NCBI GenBank assembly: GCA_013151705.1
Contig: JAADHT010000158.1
Span: 1-15,444 of the forward strand
DNA: 15,444 bases
DNA from: Kiritimatiellota bacterium
Lineage (GTDB): Bacteria; Verrucomicrobiota; Lentisphaeria; Victivallales; JAADHT01
Direction of reading: 5' to 3'
Part shown: positions 7,037-13,969 of the stretch, piece by piece
Layout: each line of letters opens with the position of its first letter
Position numbering within the stretch: the stretch's first letter is position 1
Notes under the pieces: model-generated
The model's database searches: none
The model's input: only the letters and a program-made list of their open reading frames with translations
What the model was told of the DNA's origin: nothing
Position numbers and translations under genes: made by a program

Positions 7037-8368
7037 TTATCTAGCAGGGGGCATCATCGGATCAAAAGGAGTTTTTTTTCTATTCGGCATTCTACGGCGG
7101 GACCTTCCCCCGCGCCTGTCGAGCATGGCCGGATCTTCCATCATTCCCGGCGCTGGAGCGGCTTTGCGGGTTTTAGTGGCGTCCACGTTGGCCGCCTCAA
7201 GAATCTTTTCCAGTTTGGATTTCGATTCAATCGTGAATTTTTCGCCTTTTTTGTTCTCAACGACGACTGATGAGTCTTTGATTTTGCGTTTGCGGTTGAG
7301 TGAGACGATTGTGTACGTCTCTCTTCCGGTGGCGACGTTGCCAACTGTGAAATGCCCACCTTCCTTCACTGCGAATCTCTTTGTCGTTAAAGTGTCTTCA
7401 AGCACGCTCACGACCTTGTTGGCGTAGATAGCTCTTCCTATGCGCACTCTTATCGGTTTGTCGCTCTTGTCCATGGCGTTCTGTAGAATAATCACGGAAA
7501 AGTTTTTCGGCATGGGTTGTCCAAGATTCTTGTCGAAGACCTCTTTCATTTTATATATAACATCTTTTATCTCATACACCTCCAAACCCTTTGAATCCAA
7601 AGTGAGATTGTCTCCGATATTTTTGAACACAAGCCTCCATTTGCGCTTCTTTCTCAATTTGACATGCACAATCCATTTTGATTTGTCCTTTTCCCCATTG
7701 GTTTGAACGTTTACCAGCTTGATCATCAATCTTTTCCTGACAAATCTCAACAGCTTCAGCCGATCCGCCAACGGAGGATGGGATTTAGCGTCATTCGGTT
7801 TTGTTTTAGCCTTGAACTCTGTGAAGTTCGGAAATCCGTCCGCATCCAAATCCTCCCATTTGTCTCCAGGATTCCGAAGATTCAAACCATGGGCCGCCTC
7901 GTACACGTCGGACATTCCATCCCCATCCGTGTCCCCGCTTCCATCATCTTGCGGTTTCTCTTTTATTGCGTCTAAAACAGCATTGCAAAGCGGGCATTTT
8001 TTCTTGGTGTAGGAGATGGAAGGAATAATTTTGTGGCACCCTTGGCATCTCGCCGCGACGAATGGGATGAGAAGATCGGTCGCTATTTCATCGTTTTTGT
8101 CGCGTTTTTGAGACTTTTTCCATATGGGCTCATTCCCCAACTCCTTCAAAACAGCGTACTTGGGTTTCTCGTCTTCCGGCACGTTTTCGTTCCCGGCTTC
8201 ATCAAAAATCAGTTCATACTCGCTTCCTTCCGGCCGCACCCTCAAATCCGCTTCGGTGATCTCGGTGGATTTACTGAACACGACTATCAAATAGACAAGA
8301 GAAAACACAAACACCAGCAGAAACAGCGCAAGCACGATCTTTTCGTAATGTTTTGATAGGAAGTTCAA
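7037..8368 (-). CDS. Membrane-anchored PilP-position protein with zinc ribbon and TSP3-like repeat
   Basis: 443-residue protein, probably anchored in the inner membrane by one segment (about 10-31) with the rest in the periplasm. Residues 108-128 form a C-x2-C-x12-C-x2-C zinc-ribbon pattern (CQGC, CPLC). Residues 146-185 carry two Asp-rich loops, DTDGDGMSD and DLDADGFPNFTEF, typical of thrombospondin type 3 or EF-hand-like calcium binding. Residues about 228-275 and 306-382 are beta-rich and resemble the PilP/GspC homology-region pattern (VSVLEDTLTTKRFAVKEGG, then TYTIVSLNRKRKI), possibly in tandem. The tail (about 415-443) is basic and proline-rich. The start is TTG at 8368, with GGAG 8 nt upstream, 3 nt after the previous stop codon. 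Gene order (PilM-N, O-like, this, secretin) suggests the PilP/GspC role of linking inner-membrane parts to the secretin, and matches Akkermansia Amuc_1099 by position. Function is inferred from place and weak patterns. Confidence 0.8.
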   Translation of the reverse strand: MNFLSKHYEKIVLALFLLVFVFSLVYLIVVFSKSTEITEADLRVRPEGSEYELIFDEAGNENVPEDEKPKYAVLKELGNEPIWKKSQKRDKNDEIATDLLIPFVAARCQGCHKIIPSISYTKKKCPLCNAVLDAIKEKPQDDGSGDTDGDGMSDVYEAAHGLNLRNPGDKWEDLDADGFPNFTEFKAKTKPNDAKSHPPLADRLKLLRFVRKRLMIKLVNVQTNGEKDKSKWIVHVKLRKKRKWRLVFKNIGDNLTLDSKGLEVYEIKDVIYKMKEVFDKNLGQPMPKNFSVIILQNAMDKSDKPIRVRIGRAIYANKVVSVLEDTLTTKRFAVKEGGHFTVGNVATGRETYTIVSLNRKRKIKDSSVVVENKKGEKFTIESKSKLEKILEAANVDATKTRKAAPAPGMMEDPAMLDRRGGRSRRRMPNRKKTPFDPMMPPAR

Positions 8369-8371
8369 TTG

Positions 8372-9565
8372 CTACTCTCCAATTTCATCACCGATGTAGA
8401 TTACATAATCAAATTTGATTTCCGCCGTCACAGAGTCCGATGTCCCGATTATCGGCACGTTTATCTCCACTTTCTCCTCTTCTTTCAGCTTATCCGCGAC
8501 TTCGGGTTTTTCACGACCGAAACGTCGTGCGGCTGTTGTTCTGCGGGTTATTGCCATATCATTCAAGGCCAAAATTTCTTTGGCCTCGTCCTTGGTGGTC
8601 AAGGTCATTGAGCGGACTATGTAGACTCGGTTGTCTTTGAAGGCTGCTAAAAGACTGTTAATGAACCCTCTTATCGATTTCAAGGGGGCCGTGATCTTAA
8701 CCGTGTATTTGAAAACCAGATATTTGCCTGTGACCACGCCTCTCATCGACTCGCGTGTGATATCATCCAATCTTCGCACTTTGGACATTTTCATCCTGTA
8801 AAGGAGATCCTGTATCACCTCCAACTGCTTGAATATGTACGGTATCTCATCCGGCCGCGGCAAAGAGTCTCCGTTGAATCTTTTGAATGTCAGCGATTCA
8901 ACATCGTCTCCCTCTTTGCCTGTTCCGAAAATGAAGATTTGCTTCTTGTCGGAACCTTTGGTTTCACGCATGTATTTATTCAATCTGACAACCACATCCA
9001 CAAGAAACTGCTTGCAGAGGATCGGTTCCATTTTTCTTGGCAGACCCAAGGCCTCCATAACGCACCCATCAACATTCCCCTCATCCAATGGCCCATGGGA
9101 TCTCGCCGATACTTCCTTTTTAAACACCTCAAGGGCCTCCAACCATTTCTTGTCCTCAAACTCACCGCTGAATTTGGTGAAAATGAACCCTCTCGCCATT
9201 CCTTTCTCATGCTCGCGCATGTACATGCCCCTCCACTTCTTCCGCAATTCTTCGACGGAGACTCCCAATTTAGCGGCCATTAGCGTTATGGCTTTGTAAT
9301 ACGGGTGTCCGAAAACATGTAGCAACTCCTTCACTTTTCGTTCGATGAAAACCGTGTCTTTTTTAATCTTATCCAAGTTCTCCTTGTTGGGGATGGGAGA
9401 GGTTTTGTTCAACTCTTTTATCTTTTCCTTGAGGTCTCCGACTTTTTGAACGGCGACGTTCATTTTGTCTGTTCCAACAACCACTTGGTAGACAAGAAAA
9501 GCAGAACCGAGCGTCGCTGTCAACAACACCACCAACATAACCACGTTTTTCTTTATGAAATTCAT
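8372..9565 (-). CDS. PilO/Amuc_1100-like inner-membrane protein
   Basis: 397-residue protein with a short cytoplasmic start, one membrane segment (about 8-30), a probable coiled coil (about 35-85) and a periplasmic domain. Residues 282-326 (YLVFKYTVKITAPLKSIRGF...NRVYIVRSMTL) and a final strand at 379-391 (VTAEIKFDYVIYI) give the beta-alpha-beta outline of the ferredoxin-like PilO/GspM fold. The same layout (single N-terminal helix, coiled coil, the phrase 'fold of effect on a small domain', last strand VxVxLxxxxF) is what I recall for Akkermansia Amuc_1100. The middle part (about 90-260) is longer than in PilO. It lies 18 nt after the PilM-PilN gene and 3 nt before the zinc-ribbon protein gene, so it is in the same operon. 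Its likely role is to pair with the PilN domain. The ribosome site is weak (GAG). Confidence 0.75.
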   Translation of the reverse strand: MNFIKKNVVMLVVLLTATLGSAFLVYQVVVGTDKMNVAVQKVGDLKEKIKELNKTSPIPNKENLDKIKKDTVFIERKVKELLHVFGHPYYKAITLMAAKLGVSVEELRKKWRGMYMREHEKGMARGFIFTKFSGEFEDKKWLEALEVFKKEVSARSHGPLDEGNVDGCVMEALGLPRKMEPILCKQFLVDVVVRLNKYMRETKGSDKKQIFIFGTGKEGDDVESLTFKRFNGDSLPRPDEIPYIFKQLEVIQDLLYRMKMSKVRRLDDITRESMRGVVTGKYLVFKYTVKITAPLKSIRGFINSLLAAFKDNRVYIVRSMTLTTKDEAKEILALNDMAITRRTTAARRFGREKPEVADKLKEEEKVEINVPIIGTSDSVTAEIKFDYVIYIGDEIGE

Positions 9566-9583
9566 CTGTTTACAAGCTCTCGA

Positions 9584-11350
9584 TTATTGTTTGATCGGGG
9601 TTTTAAGTTTGATTGTCATTGTGAATTCAGTAAGGTTGTTGATCCCTTTTCTGCCTATTTTGATTTTGGGAACTACTTCCGTTTTGTCGTCGGTGAAAAA
9701 TGGGGACTTGACTATGTTCTCGGTTAGAATTTGCTCCATGGACAGGCGAGGATCAAGAACGAGCGTATGTCCTTCTATAAGAAGCCATTCAATGTCTTTT
9801 GAAGCTGGTTTGGAGGCTGTCGAACGTGTCGAGTTTGGAATGAACATTCCACCGAAATCGCCCATGTCACCACCTCCGCCTCGTCTGCTCGTGGGCGCCT
9901 CGTTTCTAGAAGGCTCGCCGCTAGGAGCGATTTTTGTGAGCCACGTATTGTCGGGAAGCAAGTTTTGAAGCTCGTTGAGAAGTTTTATCCAAGTCTCTCG
10001 GTTGGCGAGCATTGTTTTCGCTTGGTCGTATTCAGCGTCCTGAACAGATTTCTCATCAAGAGCCATCGTTATGTTGGAAAGCATGTCGTTGGTTCTTTCC
10101 CTGACGTTATCGGCCAACTCGGCCATATTCTCGGCGCGGGTTTTGTTTCTCCCCACCGCCCCGAGAAATATGAGAAGGCATAAAATCAGAGACGCTGCGG
10201 AAAAGTAAAAATACGGAGCTTTTTTCCGCAATTCGTGCTGTTTGCGAAGCGAGGGGGGGATCAGGGATATTTCGATGGGACATTCCTCGGCGGCGTATCT
10301 CAAACCCAATCCAATGACTTCCGAAAACATATGCGCGACCTCCGCCAACGCCTCTCTGTCAATATGCGACGCGAGGGATACAACTTGGAAAGGGTTCATG
10401 TATTCGACGGGAATTTTCAATTTCTCCGAGAAGAAACGCGGAGTGAAAGCCATTACCGAGCTACCACCGGCCAAATACAATTTAGTCGGTTTCGACCCCT
10501 TTCTTTGAGATCTGTAGACATTGATCGACCTGTTTATCTCACCATGAAGACGCGTCATGACGTTGCGGACAATTTTCGAAACGGTGGAGGCGACTTCCGA
10601 ATCAGGTTCTTCGTAGGCGCCGCCCAAAGCCACAAAACCATGCTTCTTTTTCAATTCCTCGGCATCGTCGAATGAAATACCGAACTCTTTGCTTATTTGT
10701 TGCGTTACAGTGAAACCCGCTATTGGAATGGTTCTAACGAAAAAGCGGCCGCTGTCAATGAATATCAAGCTGGAGCATCTGCCGCCGATATTGAGAATCA
10801 TAGCGCAGTCGTCCCCGCCTATCGCGTTCGCCCGCGCCGCGTTGTACGCCACGGTGGGAGCGACATCGACTAAAAGCGGTTCTTTCCCAGCTTCCTCTAT
10901 CGCTTCGGTAAAGTCGTTGATCACGTCGTTTTTGACGACTACGAACATAGTCTCTATCTCGGAGCCTTCCTCGACATCGCCGATCAGCTGATAATCCCAT
11001 ATCACCTCTTCTATTGGATACGGAACATTTTGACGAGCTTCAAACTCGACTACCTGCTTGACGCGGTTCTCCTCATCACCCATTGGAGGAAGTTTGACGA
11101 AACGTATGAACGCGGATTGTCCTGAAAACGAGAAATAGACGTTTTTTTCAGTGAAGTTGTTTTCGGCGATCGTGGAATGGAGCGCTTCGCGAAGAGCGAC
11201 CTTGTAGTCCTCGGCGTCCAAATCGCCGGCGAATTCGGAATAAGCGAACTTCTCGAGCACCAGGCGGTTATCGCCGGGAAATGAGAAAGAAGCCATCTTC
11301 AAGCTACAAGCGCCTATGTCGATAGCTAAAATTGATTCGTTTTTCGCCAT
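9584..11350 (-). CDS. pilM: PilM-PilN fusion protein
   Basis: 588-residue fusion. Residues 1-355 are a PilM-type actin-like ATPase domain facing the cytoplasm: AIDIGACSLKMA (9-20, first phosphate loop), VEFEARQNVPYP (101-112, PilM family), LNIGG (186-190, second phosphate loop) and LYLAGGSSVM (291-300, adenosine motif). Residues 361-370, ISLIPPSLRK, resemble the INLLP peptide at the PilN N-terminus that binds PilM. A membrane helix (379-398) is followed by a coiled coil and a PilN-like periplasmic domain (about 450-588, WIKLLNELQNLLPDNTWLTKI), broken by a glycine-rich linker (about 479-517). The ATG has AAGGGG 7 nt upstream. It starts 31 nt after the small exported protein gene. In type IV pili PilM and PilN are normally separate; in the PVC group a joined form appears common (from memory of Amuc_1101). 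Confidence 0.9.
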   Translation of the reverse strand: MAKNESILAIDIGACSLKMASFSFPGDNRLVLEKFAYSEFAGDLDAEDYKVALREALHSTIAENNFTEKNVYFSFSGQSAFIRFVKLPPMGDEENRVKQVVEFEARQNVPYPIEEVIWDYQLIGDVEEGSEIETMFVVVKNDVINDFTEAIEEAGKEPLLVDVAPTVAYNAARANAIGGDDCAMILNIGGRCSSLIFIDSGRFFVRTIPIAGFTVTQQISKEFGISFDDAEELKKKHGFVALGGAYEEPDSEVASTVSKIVRNVMTRLHGEINRSINVYRSQRKGSKPTKLYLAGGSSVMAFTPRFFSEKLKIPVEYMNPFQVVSLASHIDREALAEVAHMFSEVIGLGLRYAAEECPIEISLIPPSLRKQHELRKKAPYFYFSAASLILCLLIFLGAVGRNKTRAENMAELADNVRERTNDMLSNITMALDEKSVQDAEYDQAKTMLANRETWIKLLNELQNLLPDNTWLTKIAPSGEPSRNEAPTSRRGGGGDMGDFGGMFIPNSTRSTASKPASKDIEWLLIEGHTLVLDPRLSMEQILTENIVKSPFFTDDKTEVVPKIKIGRKGINNLTEFTMTIKLKTPIKQ

Positions 11351-11381
11351 TAGAAAACCCCTTAGCCTTCCTGATTGGAAA

Positions 11382-12032
11382 TCACTTCTTCCGTTTGATC
11401 AACTCGTAGTAGTTTAAATTGATTATGCTCCAAGGGGTTTCATCCCTGGAGAACACCGAGTGATTGACTTTTATCGTCGAGCGGCTGCTCATAGCGCGCC
11501 TCAAGTCTTTATCAAGAGAGGAGACGCTCATATTTTGCTTGGGTTTGTATACTCCTTTGCCCACAACCGACTCGTTTTGAATAAACGTTACTGTTATTCT
11601 GATGTCTCTCAACTCTCTTTTCTTCAATTTCAATCCTGGAGCGTATCTCTGAAGGAATCTTGGATGCACGAACGCTTGCGCGTGATGCGTCTCCCCATCC
11701 ATCGCTATCGCCCAATAATCCACCTTTCCGGAGAGGATGACTTGGCGTTTGCCGCTTTTTGGGAGAAGTATTCTATACTCTATGGTGAGGTCGTCCAACC
11801 AATTTTTCCGTTTCATGGGAACAGCGGTGTAGCTGACATCCAACTCCAACCATTTCAGTTGCGTCTTGGTTCCTCTATTAATCACCGTTCCAGACGAGAA
11901 CCCCGGATCGTAAACCCAGCGCGGAGTGATTTTCAAATCTCTGAACAAAGCCGCTTGCTGAGCTGAAACGGATACCGAGGAGCATAGAAGTATGCCCAGC
12001 GCCAACGAATGATAAAACAATTTTCTGCTCAT
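11382..12032 (-). CDS. Exported small beta-rich protein, first gene of the operon (Amuc_1102-like by position)
   Basis: 216-residue protein with a clear Sec signal peptide (1-24, ending VSVSA before QQ). There is no lipobox, since LLC lacks the small residue before Cys, so it should be a soluble periplasmic or secreted protein. The mature part alternates hydrophobic and polar residues in beta-strand style (LKWLELDVSYTAVP, LTIEYRILLP, IRITVTFI), compatible with an Ig-like sandwich. The residue content is basic (KRKK end). I recognise no catalytic motif. The position before pilM, the length and the signal peptide match Akkermansia Amuc_1102, reported to have an Ig-like fold (from memory). The ATG has AAAGGAG 7 nt upstream. 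It could be an accessory subunit or substrate of the secretin complex. Confidence 0.7.
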   Translation of the reverse strand: MSRKLFYHSLALGILLCSSVSVSAQQAALFRDLKITPRWVYDPGFSSGTVINRGTKTQLKWLELDVSYTAVPMKRKNWLDDLTIEYRILLPKSGKRQVILSGKVDYWAIAMDGETHHAQAFVHPRFLQRYAPGLKLKKRELRDIRITVTFIQNESVVGKGVYKPKQNMSVSSLDKDLRRAMSSRSTIKVNHSVFSRDETPWSIINLNYYELIKRKK

Positions 12033-12154
12033 TTAACACTCCTTTAAAGGTTTGATGTGCCAGCCATTCCAGCCTTGCCAAGCCTATTCCCGATTCCAAT
12101 GAGGCTATTCGCGGAATCGCACTCGGCCCAACGTTGAACCCCGCCTCAAAAACC

Positions 12155-12169
12155 ATGGCTGATTGCCAT
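12155..12169 (-). promoter_or_regulatory. Inverted repeat near the 5' end of the operon transcript
   Basis: ATGGC and GCCAT flank a 5-nt loop, about 5 nt after the start site predicted from the promoter at 12181-12209. It may be an operator or a 5' stabilising hairpin. The remaining leader (to 12033) is about 120 nt and has further short repeats (GATTCC/GGAATC, AGCCT/AGGCT) but no recognised riboswitch. Confidence 0.35.
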
Positions 12170-12180
12170 ATGAGAAAAAC

Positions 12181-12209
12181 AATATAGCACGAGTTTTCGA
12201 ACCGCGCAA
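12181..12209 (-). promoter_or_regulatory. Sigma-70-like promoter of the secretin operon
   Basis: On the minus strand TTGCGC (12204-12209) is 17 nt from TATATT (12181-12186), with a TGC directly before the -10, which makes it an extended -10. An A-rich tract precedes it (about 12212-12230), like an UP element. The start would be near 12174, giving a leader of about 140 nt before the ATG at 12032. No -24/-12 (GG...GC) element was found between the divergent genes, so sigma-54 control of this operon is not supported by the sequence. Confidence 0.65.
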
Positions 12210-12262
12210 GACGTTTTTTCATTTTTTTTTCGCATATATTGCATTTCCGACATAAAATCTCG

Positions 12263-12291
12263 TTGATGAAGCGTACAATCACAGGGATAAT
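12263..12291 (+). promoter_or_regulatory. Sigma-70-like promoter of the activator gene
   Basis: TTGATG (12263-12268) is 17 nt from GATAAT (12286-12291) on the plus strand. Transcription would start near 12298, about 260 nt before the chosen start codon of the sigma-54-type activator, leaving a long structured leader. The -35 boxes of this promoter and the divergent one are about 54 nt apart. Confidence 0.5.
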
Positions 12292-12319
12292 TTTGTCCGC
12301 TAGACGAGCGTGAATCGCT

Positions 12320-12337
12320 TGGGAATCCCATATGGGA
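12320..12337. promoter_or_regulatory. Overlapping palindromes, possible operator
   Basis: TGGGAATCCCA (12320-12330) and TCCCATATGGGA (12326-12337, a perfect 12-bp palindrome) share the middle half-site, giving three alternating TGGGA/TCCCA half-sites. They lie just after the predicted start of the activator transcript, a usual place for a repressor or autoregulator site. No protein is assigned. Confidence 0.4.
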
Positions 12338-12400
12338 ACTTGAATTTACGCTTTCAGCATATATCATTTTCATCGATCGCGTCTTCGTTTCGTCGAATTA

Positions 12401-12456
12401 GCTCCTGTTCGAAAAGGTGTCTCAACTATGGCTGCGAGACCTTTTCGAACAGGGGC
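12401..12456 (+). promoter_or_regulatory. Long leader hairpin of the activator transcript
   Basis: Arms 12401-12418 (GCTCCTGTTCGAAAAGGT) and 12439-12456 pair over 18 positions with only one G-U pair; the inner 15 are perfect. The 20-nt loop holds an ATG (12428) that is in frame with the activator. The AAGGTG that could serve that ATG lies mostly in the left arm. No U-tract follows directly, so this is not a simple terminator. A second, competing stem is listed separately. Confidence 0.75.
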
Positions 12457-12469
12457 GAGAGGGGTCTCG
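12435..12469 (+). promoter_or_regulatory. Competing leader stem that overlaps the long hairpin
   Basis: CGAGACC (12435-12441) pairs perfectly with GGTCTCG (12463-12469) and can extend with U-G pairs to 12445/12459. It uses bases of the long hairpin's right arm, so both cannot form at once. An A7-CGA-T6 stretch follows (12476-12490). The arrangement recalls attenuators or translation switches, but no ligand or leader peptide is evident. Confidence 0.45.
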
Positions 12470-12556
12470 ACGGCAAAAAAACGATTTTTTAGAATTTCGA
12501 CTCGCGGACTTTCAAAGGTTTTCAACTACGCCGGCAACCAAGGGAGGAGGTCAAAT

Positions 12557-13969
12557 ATGCGTGAAAGCATTCGATCCCAAAACACATCATCGTTGATACT
12601 GCATATCGGCAAACGCAATGTCGAAATCCTGGACGACACTTTCAAAAACCGCTTGGAATTGGAATGCGCTCATATCGCCGACGAGAAAAACGTCTCCGCG
12701 TTTCTATGCGAGCACAACGTCGATGTCGTTTTCCTGGAATACAGCGAGGAGATATCCGATTTCATCGCTCTAATCAACTTTATTAAAAGAACCAGCTCGG
12801 TGCCGTTGATCATCTCTTCAACGTTCGGGCACTGCGGAATGATAGTGAAATCCCTGCGAAACGGCGCCGACAATTTCATTTGCGAACCCTTGTCGAATAA
12901 AAAAGTGCTCGACGTGACGTTGGAGGCCCTCCGATTGCGGGTGCTGTGGAGCGAAATACATGCTTTTAAAAACTCCAACACATCGAATTTCGGCGAAATC
13001 ATCGGTGCGTCCACAGCCATGCAAACATTGTACGCTACGATAAGAAACGTATGCAAAACCGACGCGAGAGTGTTCATCGTCGGCGCGAGTGGAACGGGAA
13101 AGGAACTTGTCGCCAAAGCGATTCATGTGAATGGTTCGAGGGGGCAAGAGCCTTTTGTGGCGATAAATTGCGGAGCCATTCCTCCGAATCTGCTTGAGAG
13201 CGAATTGTTCGGACACGAACGCGGGGCGTTCACCGGAGCGGTGGCCAGAAGGATAGGGAAGTTCGAACAGGCCTCCGGAGCGACTCTTTTTCTCGACGAG
13301 ATTTCCGAGTTGCCGCTTGACCTGCAGGTCAAACTCCTGCGCGTCATTCAGGAAGGTAGAGTAACCAGGGTCGGCGGCAAAAATGAACTCAAGGTGGATC
13401 CGAGAATAATATGCGCCACCAACCGCGATCCGGCCGGGGAAGTCCGCCAGGGACGCTTCCGCGAGGATTTGTACTACAGATTGAACGTCGTGCCGGTGAA
13501 AATCCCCCCGCTTTCGGATCGAAGAAGCGATATTCCGTTGTTGTGCGCCCATTTTCTACATGTTTTCACGGAGAAATACGGAAAATATTTTTATGAGTTT
13601 TCGGAGGACGCCCTGGCTCTCCTGTGTTCGTACGACTGGCCTGGAAACGTCCGCGAGCTTGAAAACGTGATCGAGCGCATAGTTGTTCTACACGATGGAG
13701 CCGTGGTGGAGAAACAGTTTCTGCCGGAAGAGATTATGAACACGCCTATACTTCCGGCCCGTTCGCCGGAGGCGTCCTCCGTTTCGCCCGATCCGCTTCT
13801 GGGTAACGCCAGACCTCTTTGGCAGGTCGAGTCCGATATGATAAAACAAGCGCTCAGAGAAACCAAAGGCAACGTCGTCAAAGCCAGCTCCATTCTCCAG
13901 ATAGGCCAAGCGAGCCTTTATAGAAAACTCAAAGCATATGATATAAAGAGGTCCGACTACGCATCATGA
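12557..13969 (+). CDS. Sigma-54-type AAA+ transcription activator with degenerate receiver domain
   Basis: 470-residue NtrC-family activator. Residues about 10-128 have the outline of a receiver domain but lack its phosphorylation set: the acidic pair is replaced (LILHIGK), the phosphoacceptor Asp is Glu61 (VVFLEYS), and the conserved Lys is Glu110 (FICEPL). The AAA+ domain is intact: Walker A GASGTGKE (176-183), sigma-54 contact loop GAFTGA (223-228), Walker B TLFLDE (243-248), sensor ATNRD (287-291), arginine-finger region FREDLYYRLNV (301-311) and WPGNVREL (361-368). A Fis-type helix-turn-helix closes the protein (about 435-462). I chose ATG 12557 because AGGGAGGAGG precedes it closely. 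An in-frame ATG at 12428 would add 43 basic, low-conservation residues. The stop overlaps the next gene's start by 4 nt. It is divergent from the secretin operon; its target promoters are not visible here. Confidence 0.93.
   Translation: MRESIRSQNTSSLILHIGKRNVEILDDTFKNRLELECAHIADEKNVSAFLCEHNVDVVFLEYSEEISDFIALINFIKRTSSVPLIISSTFGHCGMIVKSLRNGADNFICEPLSNKKVLDVTLEALRLRVLWSEIHAFKNSNTSNFGEIIGASTAMQTLYATIRNVCKTDARVFIVGASGTGKELVAKAIHVNGSRGQEPFVAINCGAIPPNLLESELFGHERGAFTGAVARRIGKFEQASGATLFLDEISELPLDLQVKLLRVIQEGRVTRVGGKNELKVDPRIICATNRDPAGEVRQGRFREDLYYRLNVVPVKIPPLSDRRSDIPLLCAHFLHVFTEKYGKYFYEFSEDALALLCSYDWPGNVRELENVIERIVVLHDGAVVEKQFLPEEIMNTPILPARSPEASSVSPDPLLGNARPLWQVESDMIKQALRETKGNVVKASSILQIGQASLYRKLKAYDIKRSDYAS

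Noticed and set aside
7811..7930. Cellulosome dockerin domain in the zinc-ribbon protein
   Set aside because: The Asp loops are too few and not in the duplicated dockerin arrangement; thrombospondin type 3-like repeats fit better.
12428..12556. 43-residue N-terminal extension of the activator
   Set aside because: Not taken as the main start because AGGGAGGAGG before 12557 is much stronger and the receiver-like fold begins after it; kept only as part of the leader finding.
12033..12556. Sigma-54 (-24/-12) promoter between the divergent genes
   Set aside because: TGGCAC near 12055-12060 (minus strand) has no GC at the -12 position and sits too close to the start codon; other GG/GC pairs have the wrong spacing.
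12818..13552. 244-codon open frame on the minus strand
   Set aside because: Antisense to the conserved AAA+ domain of the activator, which explains the open frame.
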